A stretch of DNA of 64,000 nt from Phycisphaerae bacterium (GTDB lineage: Bacteria; Planctomycetota; Phycisphaerae; UBA1845; UTPLA1), in the NCBI GenBank assembly GCA_035275405.1, contig DATEMU010000008.1, positions 186,001 to 250,000 on the forward strand. The letters run 5' to 3'. Below, piece by piece: positions 26,415 to 35,740 of this stretch; positions within the stretch are counted from its first letter, which is position 1; each line of letters begins with the position of its first letter. A program made the translations under genes and the position numbers. Below the pieces are notes generated by a model that saw only the letters and a program-made list of their open reading frames with translations, was not told where the DNA came from and ran no database searches.

Positions 26415-27497
26415 CTATACCGCCTTCTTCAGCAACTCGATCGCCTTCTCCTCCAGGGCGCGGGCTTTCTGCAGAGTCTCGATTTGCCGGCTGCGAACTT
26501 CGATGGAGGGGATGGACGATGAATAGAGGTACTCGGGCGGGACATTTTCCAGGCCGCTGAGCAGCAATCGCACCTCCTCGTCGTACGCGTCGGCTGCTGA
26601 CTTCAGGTGGATCTCTTTCGACCCGAACTCCGGAGCGATGCTCCTCAAGTAGCGAACCGCCGCCCCCCGCGCGTCGATCAGCCCAATGTACGTCCAGAAG
26701 TTCGGATGCAGGTAATTTCGATCCCGCGCCGATCGCAGGCTGAGGCACCATTCATCAAACGCCTTGCGACCCAGGGCGTATTCGCCGCTCGCCCGCGTGT
26801 CGAACAGCTCGACCGCACGACGGATGGAGGCGACATGCACCGGCCCGCGGTCCGGCAACGCCTTTTTTGCAGAGAGAATCACGACCGCCGTTGGCCAGCC
26901 CGCCGCGGGCTGATCGATCTGCTGCGCCGAGGTGTCGTACGCGCGGCATAGCCAGAGTCGATCGCGCCGGTAACCTGTGATGATCCCCCAATCCTCCGGC
27001 GGAATTACGTTGGCCGCCATCACCGGCACACCCTGATCGACACTGTGCCGGATGGCACGAGTGAGCGCATCGGCCTCGGCCAGCTCGTCGCGCCTGACGA
27101 CCCGCAGGTCGTACTGCCAGCCGATGGCCGCAAAGAGCGCGTCCAGGCAACTGTCTCCCACCAGTGGGTCGGGGTTGCCGACGTCCCACTTGTCCACTCG
27201 AAATTGCGTGCGAAAGGCCATGCCGCTCACGCCCATCAATTCGTCGTAGCCGATCCTGCGCCCGGTCGCCTCCAGGATCAGTTCCAGGCAGTGCATGAAG
27301 GTGCAGTCGCGGCCCCTGGCGAAGCCGCGGATCGGCCCCACGCCCTCGACGCGAATGGACCCCGGCTGCTCGCGAACGATAGACAGCCGCGAGCGCTCCA
27401 CGGGCGGCGGTGCCTTGGGCGCCGCGCACCGGGCCGAAAAAACAATCACCATCGTGCAAAGGAGCAATGCGATTTGCTGGTTTGAAGGAAATGTCAT
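26415..27497 (-). CDS. Lipoprotein with C39/BtrH-like papain-fold region
   Basis: A 360-residue lipoprotein: signal IALLLCTMVIVFSARCAAP with Cys after SAR. The start at ATG 27497 overlaps the TrkH stop by ATGA, which fixes it. CTFMHCLELILEATGRRIGYDELMGVSG resembles the Cys-helix start of C39/BtrH-type domains, and QGVPVMAANVIPPEDWGIITGY gives the Asp/Trp and strand expected there. A helical, Arg/Glu-rich C-terminus follows. Catalytic His is not obvious, so it may bind and not cut. It ends the long minus-strand run. Confidence 0.6.
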   Translation of the reverse strand: MTFPSNQQIALLLCTMVIVFSARCAAPKAPPPVERSRLSIVREQPGSIRVEGVGPIRGFARGRDCTFMHCLELILEATGRRIGYDELMGVSGMAFRTQFRVDKWDVGNPDPLVGDSCLDALFAAIGWQYDLRVVRRDELAEADALTRAIRHSVDQGVPVMAANVIPPEDWGIITGYRRDRLWLCRAYDTSAQQIDQPAAGWPTAVVILSAKKALPDRGPVHVASIRRAVELFDTRASGEYALGRKAFDEWCLSLRSARDRNYLHPNFWTYIGLIDARGAAVRYLRSIAPEFGSKEIHLKSAADAYDEEVRLLLSGLENVPPEYLYSSSIPSIEVRSRQIETLQKARALEEKAIELLKKAV

Positions 27498-29197
27498 ACG
27501 GCTTCGGCCGGTCTCGATGTTGGTGTGCGCAGGGCGGCGGTCACTTCCCGGGACAATCCCAACCAGAATGCGACCGGCAAGAGCCGGCCCAGAACCATCA
27601 TGGCGATCATCGCCAAGCGCCCGCCCCACGTCAAATGCAGCGACAATCCCGTGGACAGTCCGACGCTATTGAACGCAGCGACCGCTTCAAAGACAGACTC
27701 ATACCAGGAGCCATCCGTCACGGACGCCAGGACCAGTACGACCGTCGCGTTCAAGAGAAGCCAAAGCGTCAGCCACCGAGCGCAGCGGCGAAGCAAGGCA
27801 TCGCGAACCGCCGGCCCTCCCGGCGTCGCCCACGCCGTCCGATTGACCAGTAGCGTCAACGCCAACAAGAGAAGTACGGACAGGCGCATCCCCCCCGCGA
27901 CGCCCCCCAGGGATCCGCCAATCATCATCCACAGCAGCAGCATCCCATACGAGGGCCACGAGATCGCCCCTTGAGACAAGGGAAAACTCTGCAACCCAGC
28001 CGAACGCAGCGTCGCGGATTGAAATGCGCTCATCGACCAGCGGGCGCGCGGCCCGATGTCGTCGCGGATGGACACGCGTCCCTCGCCGAAATCCACTGGT
28101 CGCGACGGAACCAGCCGCTCCGGCACGACGCGCGGCGTCTCGAAGTAAAAAAGCAAGACCGCACCCAGAACCAACATGACCAAGGCGCCTCCGGCCTCCC
28201 AGGAGACCAGGCGTTGCCAAGCCGGCTGCGGTAGGGCTCTCCCGCCTGCCGGGCCACGGATCAGATCCAACAAGACGGGAATGCTCAGTGAGCCTGCTAT
28301 GGCCAGTAAGGCCATCGTGCTGAAGATCATGGAGTCCGACAGGTACGCCGCCAAACCGTCGGAACGCAGCATCCACCCGCTGTTCCACAGCGCGCTGCCG
28401 GCATGAACGACGCCCCACCATATTCGCTGTGCCCCTCCGGTGACATCCCCCGCTGACCAGAACGGAGCCATGATCAGGATCGCGACAACCTGAATGACCA
28501 CCGACGTGAGCATGACCGTTCGCAGGCGGATGACCCGCGACAGAAAGGGCTGGACAGCTGCCAGCCCGAGTGCGGCGAAGGCCATCCCCGAAAGTTGCGT
28601 GAGTACGACAATGACGAACTGACCGAAGCGCGTGTAGTTGCCCCCGAGATCATAAGCGCCGACACCCACCAGGCACGCGGAACTCACGGCGGCGTGAGCG
28701 CTATTGACGATGTGCAGCCAGAAGTTGTGGCGATAGTCCGGCACCCAGGAGTGTGTGGCGAGTGGAAGTGACAAGAGCACGGTCCCAGCCAGCGCGACAC
28801 AAGTCCAGGAACGAATGACGAGGACCAACAGACCCGCCGGCTCCAGGACACGCTCGTCGATGCGGTGATAAACGTGGGCCAGCCATCCTAAGAGTAGTTG
28901 CGCGGCAATGAATACGGTTGTCGCCGTAAAAAAAACATCCGGCGAACGCCGCCAGAATGCCAACATCGCGGCCCCGACCGCCACGACGCCCGTCAGCGCC
29001 CGGTCGATCGATGGTCCAGAACCCGGAGTAGCGGTTCGCCCGCCCGCCTTCGATATCGCCCACACGATGACGAGCGGCGCCTGCGCCAAGGCCATCGCCC
29101 AGGCCGGCCAGTACGCGATGCCGTTCGCATCGCGGGCCAGAGCGGCGGCGACGGCGAGGAAGGCAAGTGCAGATATGAGAGGGGCTGAAACACCCAC
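27494..29197 (-). CDS. TrkH-family K+/cation transporter
   Basis: A 567-residue membrane protein of the TrkH/KtrB family (K+ or Na+-coupled uptake). The last repeat is clear: FEAVAAFNSVGLSTGLSLHLTWGG followed by MMVLGRLLPV. An earlier one is VNSAHAAVSSACLVGVGAYDL and VVLTQLSGMAF. Filter glycines in the first loops are altered, which could change ion choice. The N-terminal half has extra helices compared with KtrB. The RCK protein at 56178 could be its regulator, though it is not adjacent. Confidence 0.82.
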   Translation of the reverse strand: MGVSAPLISALAFLAVAAALARDANGIAYWPAWAMALAQAPLVIVWAISKAGGRTATPGSGPSIDRALTGVVAVGAAMLAFWRRSPDVFFTATTVFIAAQLLLGWLAHVYHRIDERVLEPAGLLVLVIRSWTCVALAGTVLLSLPLATHSWVPDYRHNFWLHIVNSAHAAVSSACLVGVGAYDLGGNYTRFGQFVIVVLTQLSGMAFAALGLAAVQPFLSRVIRLRTVMLTSVVIQVVAILIMAPFWSAGDVTGGAQRIWWGVVHAGSALWNSGWMLRSDGLAAYLSDSMIFSTMALLAIAGSLSIPVLLDLIRGPAGGRALPQPAWQRLVSWEAGGALVMLVLGAVLLFYFETPRVVPERLVPSRPVDFGEGRVSIRDDIGPRARWSMSAFQSATLRSAGLQSFPLSQGAISWPSYGMLLLWMMIGGSLGGVAGGMRLSVLLLLALTLLVNRTAWATPGGPAVRDALLRRCARWLTLWLLLNATVVLVLASVTDGSWYESVFEAVAAFNSVGLSTGLSLHLTWGGRLAMIAMMVLGRLLPVAFWLGLSREVTAALRTPTSRPAEAV

Positions 29198-29254
29198 GAT
29201 CAGCGGAACCTAACGCACGTTACACGTGGTGACAACTGCAGGCCGACGCGACGA

Positions 29255-29509
29255 CTATTTGGGTCCATTCGTCGGGTCTTCATCCGCGGCCGGCTTCGAG
29301 CGAAAGTTATCCATAAGTGCACTCGCCTGCACTTTCGCTTTCCGAAGCAGACGCTTGGCCCAGACAAACTCCGTCGCCAGGATCGCCAAACCCAGAAACG
29401 TCAGCGGAATCCCGGGGATGATGGGCATGACGTACCCGACGAGGCTGAAAAGGAGGACCGTTCCTCCAATGACCGCGATGATCACGCGCCTGGCGTTTTT
29501 GAGCAGCAT
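29255..29509 (-). CDS. Small PGPGW-like membrane protein
   Basis: An 84-residue protein with two hydrophobic spans (VIIAVIGGTVLLFSLVGYVM and IPLTFLGLAILATEFVWAKR) joined by a PIIPGIP turn. This fits the PGPGW-type small membrane protein family. The tail is hydrophilic. It lies 15 bases after the TerC stop, so it belongs to the same run. Function unknown. Confidence 0.75.
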   Translation of the reverse strand: MLLKNARRVIIAVIGGTVLLFSLVGYVMPIIPGIPLTFLGLAILATEFVWAKRLLRKAKVQASALMDNFRSKPAADEDPTNGPK

Positions 29510-29524
29510 CGCGGTTTCCCCAGG

Positions 29525-30505
29525 TTACGGCTCGGTCGGCGGGCAGGGAGGCGGCTCTTTCTTGCCGAACAGCGAGGCGACGATGCCGACGCCAAGGATG
29601 CTGACGATGACCGCCAGCGAAACGATGGTATCAATATGGTAATGGTGCGAGAGGATCATTTTCACGCCGACGAACGCCAGGACAAAGACCAGGCTCGCCT
29701 TGAGATAGCGGAAGTGCCCCATCATGCCGGCCAGGGCGAAGTAGAGCGAGCGCAGCCCCAGAATGGCAAAGACGTTTGAGGTAAAGACCAGAAACGGGTC
29801 CTGAGTAATCGCAAAGATCGCGGGGATGGAATCGACCGCGAAGAGCACGTCGGTGCTCTCCACTACCAGGAGCACAAGAAACATGGGCGTGATGGCCTTC
29901 TTCCCGTCGATGTAGGTGAAGAACTTCTGCTCGTGAAAATCGGATGTCACGGGGTAGAGCCGCCGGGCGAGGCGGACGAGGGGGTTCTTTTCGGGCTCCA
30001 CCTCGTCGGTCTGGGTCAGAAGCATTTTGATAGCCGTCACAATTAGTAGCCCACCGAAGACATAGATGATCCAGTCGAACCGCTGGATGAGCGCCGACCC
30101 GGCCCAGATCATCAGGCCGCGCATGATCAACGCTCCCAGGATGCCCCAGAACAGCACGCGGTGTTGGTACTTGGGAGGGACCCCGAAATACCCGAAGATC
30201 ACTGCGATCACAAAGATGTTGTCGAGGCTCAGAGAGTATTCGATGACCCAGCCGGTGAAGAATTGAATCGCCGCGTCTTTTCCGGTCAGGCGCGATCCCT
30301 CTCCCGTGCCGATGCCCAGCCAGTGGTATTTGTACATGAAGTAGATGAGGCCGTTGAACAATAGCGCGAGCACGATGCACAACGCCGTCCAAGCGAGCGC
30401 TTCGCGCGTGCGGATTACGTGCGCCTTGCGATTAAAGACGCCGAGGTCCAGCGCCAGCATCACCAGGACGAAGACGATGAACCCGATCCAGAGCCAGACG
30501 ACCAT
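29525..30505 (-). CDS. terC: TerC-family membrane protein
   Basis: A 326-residue, nine-span membrane protein. The acidic membrane motifs SLDNIFVIAVIFGYF and VVESTDVLFAVDSIPAIFAIT are diagnostic. TerC/Alx proteins are linked to Mn export during protein folding in the envelope, and to tellurite resistance. A short Pro-rich tail follows. It is encoded 63 bases after the RND pump on the same strand, which suggests a metal-export unit. Confidence 0.93.
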   Translation of the reverse strand: MVVWLWIGFIVFVLVMLALDLGVFNRKAHVIRTREALAWTALCIVLALLFNGLIYFMYKYHWLGIGTGEGSRLTGKDAAIQFFTGWVIEYSLSLDNIFVIAVIFGYFGVPPKYQHRVLFWGILGALIMRGLMIWAGSALIQRFDWIIYVFGGLLIVTAIKMLLTQTDEVEPEKNPLVRLARRLYPVTSDFHEQKFFTYIDGKKAITPMFLVLLVVESTDVLFAVDSIPAIFAITQDPFLVFTSNVFAILGLRSLYFALAGMMGHFRYLKASLVFVLAFVGVKMILSHHYHIDTIVSLAVIVSILGVGIVASLFGKKEPPPCPPTEP

Positions 30506-30568
30506 TCGGTAATCCTGTCACCGCGCCAACGTTGCGGGCCGCAGAGTTTAGCGGCGACCGGGCCAAGA

Positions 30569-33500
30569 TCAAACACCCGGCGCGATTTCTTCGGCGGGCG
30601 TTGTCTCACGAGTAATGGTCCGAGGTTCACGGCGTCCCCAGACAGCGTAGATGGCGGGCAGGACCAGGAGGGTCAAGATGTTGTCCGAGATGATTCCCCC
30701 GATCACCACCGTCGCTAACGGTCGTTGAACCTCGGCACCCACGCCGGTATTCAGCGCCATGGGGACAAATCCCAGCGCGGCGACGAGCGCGGTCATGAGC
30801 ACGGCCCGGAGGCGGATGAGCCGCGTTTCCAGGATGGCGTCGATGAAGGGAACGCCGGCTGCAATCCGCTGTTTGATGGTTGAAACAAGGACCAGCCCGC
30901 TCAACATCGAGACGCCGGAGACCGCCACAAACCCGACTCCCGCGGCGATCGTGAAATCCATGTTCCGGATCCATAACGCCATGACGCCGCCGAGCGCGGC
31001 AAACGGCGCCCCAGTCAGCACGATCAGGGAATCCCGGATCGTCCCGGTGCTGAAATACAACAGGACGAAGATCGAGACTAATGCGATCGGCACGATAATC
31101 ATCAGCCGGTTCCCGGCCCGTTCCAGGTGCTCGAACTGACCTCCGAACGTCGCGTAATACCCCGGCGGCATGGAAACGTCTTCGGAAATCCGCCGCCGTG
31201 CCTCTTCGACAAAGCCCCCGAGGTCGCGACCGCGGACGTTGCACTGCACCACGATCCGGCGCTTGCCCCACTCGCGCGAAATCGTCGAAGGCCCTTCCAC
31301 TTGGCGAATCTTGGCGAGTTGGGCGAGGGCCAGCCGCTCCCCGGATTCCGTCGGCACCAGGATGCCTCCGACGGATTCGGGATCGTTTCGATACTGATCC
31401 GCCAACTTTACGACAAGGTCGAAGCGGCGCTGTCCCTCGCGGATTTGTCCGACCGTCGTCTGGCCGAGAGCCTCGACGATTTCCAGCACATGATCCGCAG
31501 AAACACCGTACCGGGCGATGGCGTCCTGATCGACGAGTATTTCGAGGACCGGCTGCCCCGTGATTTGTTCGGTGTTGATATCGGCGCTGCCCGGAATCGC
31601 CTCGATAACGGAATGTACCTGACCGGCGACGCGCTTCAATTCCTCGAGATCGTCGCCGAACACTTTGATGCCGACATCCGAACGGATGCCGGCGATCATT
31701 TCATTCATGCGCATCTCGATGGGCTGGGTAAAGACCGCCCGCATTCCCGGCAGCATCGCCAGATCGGCGGCCATGAGATCCGTCAACTCGGCCTGCGTCG
31801 CCGCCTTTTTCCATTGTTCGCGCGGCTTCAGCGAAAGAAAGACGTCCGTCAGCTCCAGCCCCATGGGGTCCGTCGCGACCTGGGGCATGCCCGTGCGGCT
31901 CCAGACGTGCCATACCTCATCAGGATACGAGTCGAGGAGGAGCTTTTCGATCCGCGTGCTGTAGCGCAAGGATTCCTCCAGCGAGACGCCCGCCAGTCGA
32001 ATGGTATTGACCGTGATCGCCTCTTCATACAACCGCGGAATGAACGATCGGCCGAGTTGGGTGGCAAGGTAGGCTCCGAGCGCGATCATGAGCGCCCCCG
32101 CACCGATCGTTAGCCCACGATGCCGCAGCGACATGGCCACAAACGGCCGATGTATCCAGTGAGCCGCGCGGACAATGATGTTCTCCCGCTCCGACACTTT
32201 CTTGGGCATCAACAGGCTGCACAGCACCGGCGTCAGCGTGAGCGAGAAGATCAGGGAACTCGCCAGGGCGAAGACGACGGTCAGCGCCATCGGGCGGAAG
32301 AGCTTTCCCTCCACTCCTTCCAACAGCAGGATCGGCAGATAGACGACCATAATGATCATCTCCCCGAACATCGTCGGTCGGCGGACCTCCACCGCCGCAT
32401 CGCGAATCACGTCGATCAAAGGTCGCTTCCCGCCGCGATCCCGCTCCTGACCCACGCGACGAACGCTGTTTTCGACGATGATGACGGAGCTATCGACGAC
32501 GAGCCCGAAGTCAATCGCCCCGAGGCTGAGCAGGCTGGCGGCGATCCCGAATTGAAGCATCGCGCTGAAGGAGAACAGCATCGCCAGCGGAATCGCCAGC
32601 GCGACGATAATCCCAGTCCGCAAGCTCCCGAGGAACGCGAAGAGTACGGCAACGACAAGCAGAGCGCCCTCAAACAGGTTCTTCTTGACCGTGTGGATGA
32701 CACGGTCGACCAGCTCGGTGCGCTTGTACATGATCTGCACGTCGACATTGTCCGGCAGCGTCTTGCGCACCTCGTCCAGTCGCGCTTCCAGCCGCCGCGT
32801 CACCTCATGGCTGTTCTCCCCCATGAGCATGAACCCGAGCCCGAGCACCACTTCGCCCCCGCCCTGCGCCGTCACGCCGCCCCGCCGAATCTCGAACCCC
32901 TCCCGCACGCCCGCGACGTCGTCGATGCGAATGGGCACGCCGTCATGCGCCTCGATCACGATATTCCCGATCTCCGCGAGGTTGGTGGTGAACGCGACCC
33001 CGTGAACGAGACTGGCCTCGCCCGACCGAACGATGTATCCGCCCCCGACCGCCGTATTGTTCCGCCGCAGTGCCTCCACCACGTCGTCGACAGTCAAGGA
33101 ATACTTAATTAGCCGGACCGGATCGATCAGCGTCTGGAATTGTTTGCGCTGGCCGCCCCACGTGTTGACTTCTGCGACGCCGCGGACGCTTAACAGTTGC
33201 GGCCGAATCGTCCAGTCGTGGATCGTCGTCAGCTCGGTCAGACTGGCCGGGCTTTCGCCCTTGCCCACGACGATATAGTGAAAAACCTCCCCCAAGCCCG
33301 TCGCCACCGGCCCCATCTCGGGCGGATCAATCCCGGCCGGCAGTTTGGCCGATCCGAGCTGCTCGTTGATCCGTTGACGGGCGAAGTAGATATCCGTGCC
33401 GTCTTCAAACGTCGCGGTAATCTGCGAGAGGCCGAATTTGGAGATCGAACGCATCTCCACAAGGCGCGGAATTCCTCCGATCACCGCCTCGACCGGCGCG

Positions 33501-33697
33501 GTAATCAGGCGTTCGATCTCGACCGGCGCCAGCGACGGCGCGACCGTATTGATCTGCACCTGCACCGGCGTCGTATCCGGAAATGCGTCGATCTCGAGGT
33601 GCGACAGCGAATAGGCCCCGCAACCAACAATGACCGCCGTAAACAGGATGACCAGAAAGCGATGATGCAGCGACCAGCCGATGATCCAGTTCAACAT
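30569..33697 (-). CDS. czcA: CzcA/CusA-type heavy-metal RND efflux pump
   Basis: The 1042-residue inner-membrane proton/metal antiporter of a tripartite efflux system. Family marks include SHLEIDAFPDTTPVQVQI, SLGAIDFGLVVDSSVIIVEN with the TM4 Asp, and QPIEMRMNEMIAGIRSDVGI, which is closer to CzcA (Zn/Co/Cd) than to CusA (Cu). AGGA precedes the ATG. It follows the adaptor and a Cys-rich module gene. No outer-membrane TolC-type partner is encoded in the window. Confidence 0.94.
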   Translation of the reverse strand: MLNWIIGWSLHHRFLVILFTAVIVGCGAYSLSHLEIDAFPDTTPVQVQINTVAPSLAPVEIERLITAPVEAVIGGIPRLVEMRSISKFGLSQITATFEDGTDIYFARQRINEQLGSAKLPAGIDPPEMGPVATGLGEVFHYIVVGKGESPASLTELTTIHDWTIRPQLLSVRGVAEVNTWGGQRKQFQTLIDPVRLIKYSLTVDDVVEALRRNNTAVGGGYIVRSGEASLVHGVAFTTNLAEIGNIVIEAHDGVPIRIDDVAGVREGFEIRRGGVTAQGGGEVVLGLGFMLMGENSHEVTRRLEARLDEVRKTLPDNVDVQIMYKRTELVDRVIHTVKKNLFEGALLVVAVLFAFLGSLRTGIIVALAIPLAMLFSFSAMLQFGIAASLLSLGAIDFGLVVDSSVIIVENSVRRVGQERDRGGKRPLIDVIRDAAVEVRRPTMFGEMIIMVVYLPILLLEGVEGKLFRPMALTVVFALASSLIFSLTLTPVLCSLLMPKKVSERENIIVRAAHWIHRPFVAMSLRHRGLTIGAGALMIALGAYLATQLGRSFIPRLYEEAITVNTIRLAGVSLEESLRYSTRIEKLLLDSYPDEVWHVWSRTGMPQVATDPMGLELTDVFLSLKPREQWKKAATQAELTDLMAADLAMLPGMRAVFTQPIEMRMNEMIAGIRSDVGIKVFGDDLEELKRVAGQVHSVIEAIPGSADINTEQITGQPVLEILVDQDAIARYGVSADHVLEIVEALGQTTVGQIREGQRRFDLVVKLADQYRNDPESVGGILVPTESGERLALAQLAKIRQVEGPSTISREWGKRRIVVQCNVRGRDLGGFVEEARRRISEDVSMPPGYYATFGGQFEHLERAGNRLMIIVPIALVSIFVLLYFSTGTIRDSLIVLTGAPFAALGGVMALWIRNMDFTIAAGVGFVAVSGVSMLSGLVLVSTIKQRIAAGVPFIDAILETRLIRLRAVLMTALVAALGFVPMALNTGVGAEVQRPLATVVIGGIISDNILTLLVLPAIYAVWGRREPRTITRETTPAEEIAPGV

Positions 33698-33740
33698 GCG
33701 GAGTTCCTAGAGGAGAGCCGGCAATCGGTTTCGCGGGGCA

Positions 33741-34103
33741 TCACGACTTCCCATGCTCGCCAGGCTTGACCTTCTTGGCCAGTTCCGGATGACAGACGAA
33801 ACACTGCGAATCCGGCGCACTGTGCTTCGCGCACCAATCCCCCTTGGCCCGGAACGCCGACTTCAGGTAGGGCCGACACTGGTAACACAGCGCCTCGGCC
33901 ACGCCGTGCTCGCCGCAAAAGCCGTCGCTCTCAATCAAGCTCGGCGTGCAGAATGGGCACTTGTCCTTTTTGATCTCGTGCGGACACCCCGTGGCGTCTA
34001 CCGCCGGCTTGGCAGCGTCGTCTTTCTTCTGCTCGCACGTCGATGATGCGAGCAACAGCATTCCGGCCAGCGCGGCCGCCCACCATTTGGAATCTCGTTT
34101 CAT
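33741..34103 (-). CDS. Free-standing Cys/His-rich lipoprotein module
   Basis: A 120-residue product from ATG 34103; GAGAGGT lies just before it. The signal WAAALAGMLLLASSTC suggests a lipoprotein. The rest has CPxxI and a three-fold motif: CPFCTPSL, CGEHGVAEALCYQCRPYL, GDWCAKHSAPDSQCFVCHPEL. Nearly the same module, aligned without gaps over 60 residues, forms the N-terminus of the adaptor encoded next upstream. Four CxxC/CxxxH-like pairs suggest a Zn- or Cu-binding carrier that feeds the pump. Confidence 0.8.
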   Translation of the reverse strand: MKRDSKWWAAALAGMLLLASSTCEQKKDDAAKPAVDATGCPHEIKKDKCPFCTPSLIESDGFCGEHGVAEALCYQCRPYLKSAFRAKGDWCAKHSAPDSQCFVCHPELAKKVKPGEHGKS

Positions 34104-34124
34104 GACTACCTCTCTCAAAAAATG

Positions 34125-35654
34125 CTACTTCGCGAGATGATCGACCTCGCAACATCCCGCCCCGATATTTCCCTTCATCAGTTCCGTCTTTAGCAGGAAG
34201 CTGCCCTGCGTCACGATCGTCGCTCCCGGCTCCACGCCTTCCAGCACCTCGTAGTAGTCCTCCGCCGCGTAGCCCAATCGTAGGGGATGCGGCACGAAGA
34301 GCTGATCGTTCTGACGTACAAAGACCACGTTGCAGCACCCATCCCATTGCACGGCCGACTTGGGCACGACGACCCGATCGTCGCCCTGGCGTATCGTGAC
34401 CAGCGCCTGGCCGAACATGTTCGCCCGCAAACGACCGTCCGGATTCTCCAACTCCGCCCGCGCCTTCAGCGTCCGCGTCCGCGCGTCCAGTTGCGTGCTG
34501 ATCCACGTGATCGATCCGGCGAACGATTCCCCGCGCACTCCGCCGACCGTCAGAATCACGGGCTGCCCGAGGCGAATCAGCGCCAAGTCGCTTTCATAGA
34601 CGTCGAGCAGCGCCCACATCCGGCTCGTATCGGCGATCGCAAAGAGCGGTCGCATCGTATCGACCGCCTCGCCCACGACGGCCGACCGTTCGACGACGAT
34701 CCCGTCAAACGGCGCGCGCATCGCCAGCAATCCCTCCGTCTCGCTGTCCTGCGCCAATCCCTTGATCTCGTCCTCCTTCAGTCCCAGGCTCTTGACCTTC
34801 TGCCGCGCGGTCGCCAGGGCCAGCCGGCTCTCCTCCAGCTTCGCCTCGGCCTCCAAATCCTCCTTCGCGGCGGAAATGCCCTGCTTGACGAGGTCGTGTG
34901 TCCGCTCGTGGTTCTTGTCCCACAGGTTCAGCCGTGCCACGGCCTGCAAATACTCCGCTGTCGCCGACGCAAGCTCCGCCGATTCAATGACCGCTAGGAC
35001 ATCCCCGGCCTTCACCGCATCGCCGAGGTCTTTTTCGACCTCGCGGACGATCCCCGAAGCCCGCGGCGTCACGCGGGCATAGTGATTGCCGTCGTAGGCG
35101 ACCGCGGCGTTACAGGCCACCGTGGCCGTCAGCGGGCGGCGCTCTACTTCTTCAAACTCCAGCCCGGCCTGTTTGGCGATCCCGGGCGAGTTGAAACGCA
35201 CCCGCAGGGAATTGTTCTTGCACGTGACCGACGGCGGGCGCGTGCTTCGCGGCTGCTCATCCGTCGACGCGACGAGCTCAATCTGCTTCGGCGGCATCGC
35301 GGCGGTGGGCATGGCATTGGCCAACTCCGGGTTACAGAGGACGCACTGCGATTCCGGCAGGTCATGACCGGCGCACCAGTCGTTCTCGATCTTGAACGCC
35401 GCCACCAGAAACGGCCGGCAACGGCTGCATAGCGCCTCCGGCACGCCATGCTCCCCGCACTCGCCCTGCTCTTTGATGATGACGGGATTGCAAAAAGGAC
35501 ATTGGTCCGGCGTCAGACCGTGCTTTGCGCATGCCCCTTGCGTAGCCGGTGCAGATGTCGCCGCCGGCGCTCCCGCGCGATCGCAGCCCCATACAAGCAC
35601 GCCCAACCCGATAAACGGGATTCCGAGCACGCGGATAGACCTTTTACGCAGCAT
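34125..35654 (-). CDS. czcB: CzcB-like RND adaptor with N-terminal Cys/His-rich module
   Basis: A 509-residue periplasmic adaptor (membrane fusion protein). GGAGAG precedes ATG 35654; the signal ends in VLVWGC, so it is lipid-anchored. Residues 45-110 are the Cys/His module (CPFCNPVI, CGEHGVPEALCSRCRPFL, NDWCAGHDLPESQCVLC). Then come the adaptor parts: a lipoyl half (RVTPRASGIVREVEKDLGD), a coiled-coil hairpin (residues 270-330), LLAMRAPFDGIVVE and beta-barrel TSRMWALLDVYESDL. The terminal Gly-Cys-Cys-Glu-Val-Asp-His could also bind metal. Confidence 0.9.
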   Translation of the reverse strand: MLRKRSIRVLGIPFIGLGVLVWGCDRAGAPAATSAPATQGACAKHGLTPDQCPFCNPVIIKEQGECGEHGVPEALCSRCRPFLVAAFKIENDWCAGHDLPESQCVLCNPELANAMPTAAMPPKQIELVASTDEQPRSTRPPSVTCKNNSLRVRFNSPGIAKQAGLEFEEVERRPLTATVACNAAVAYDGNHYARVTPRASGIVREVEKDLGDAVKAGDVLAVIESAELASATAEYLQAVARLNLWDKNHERTHDLVKQGISAAKEDLEAEAKLEESRLALATARQKVKSLGLKEDEIKGLAQDSETEGLLAMRAPFDGIVVERSAVVGEAVDTMRPLFAIADTSRMWALLDVYESDLALIRLGQPVILTVGGVRGESFAGSITWISTQLDARTRTLKARAELENPDGRLRANMFGQALVTIRQGDDRVVVPKSAVQWDGCCNVVFVRQNDQLFVPHPLRLGYAAEDYYEVLEGVEPGATIVTQGSFLLKTELMKGNIGAGCCEVDHLAK

Positions 35655-35740
35655 GATTCGCTCTCCAAAAAAGCAGCCGTACAAACGGAACAATGGGCGC
35701 GCGGAATCACCCGCGCCGAATACGAGCGCAAGGAGAGCAA

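Noticed and set aside
31127-33112. Two long plus-strand frames of about 330 residues each
   Set aside because: Both are antisense to the CzcA-like pump, which is beyond doubt. Their translation is His/Arg/Asp-rich without motifs.
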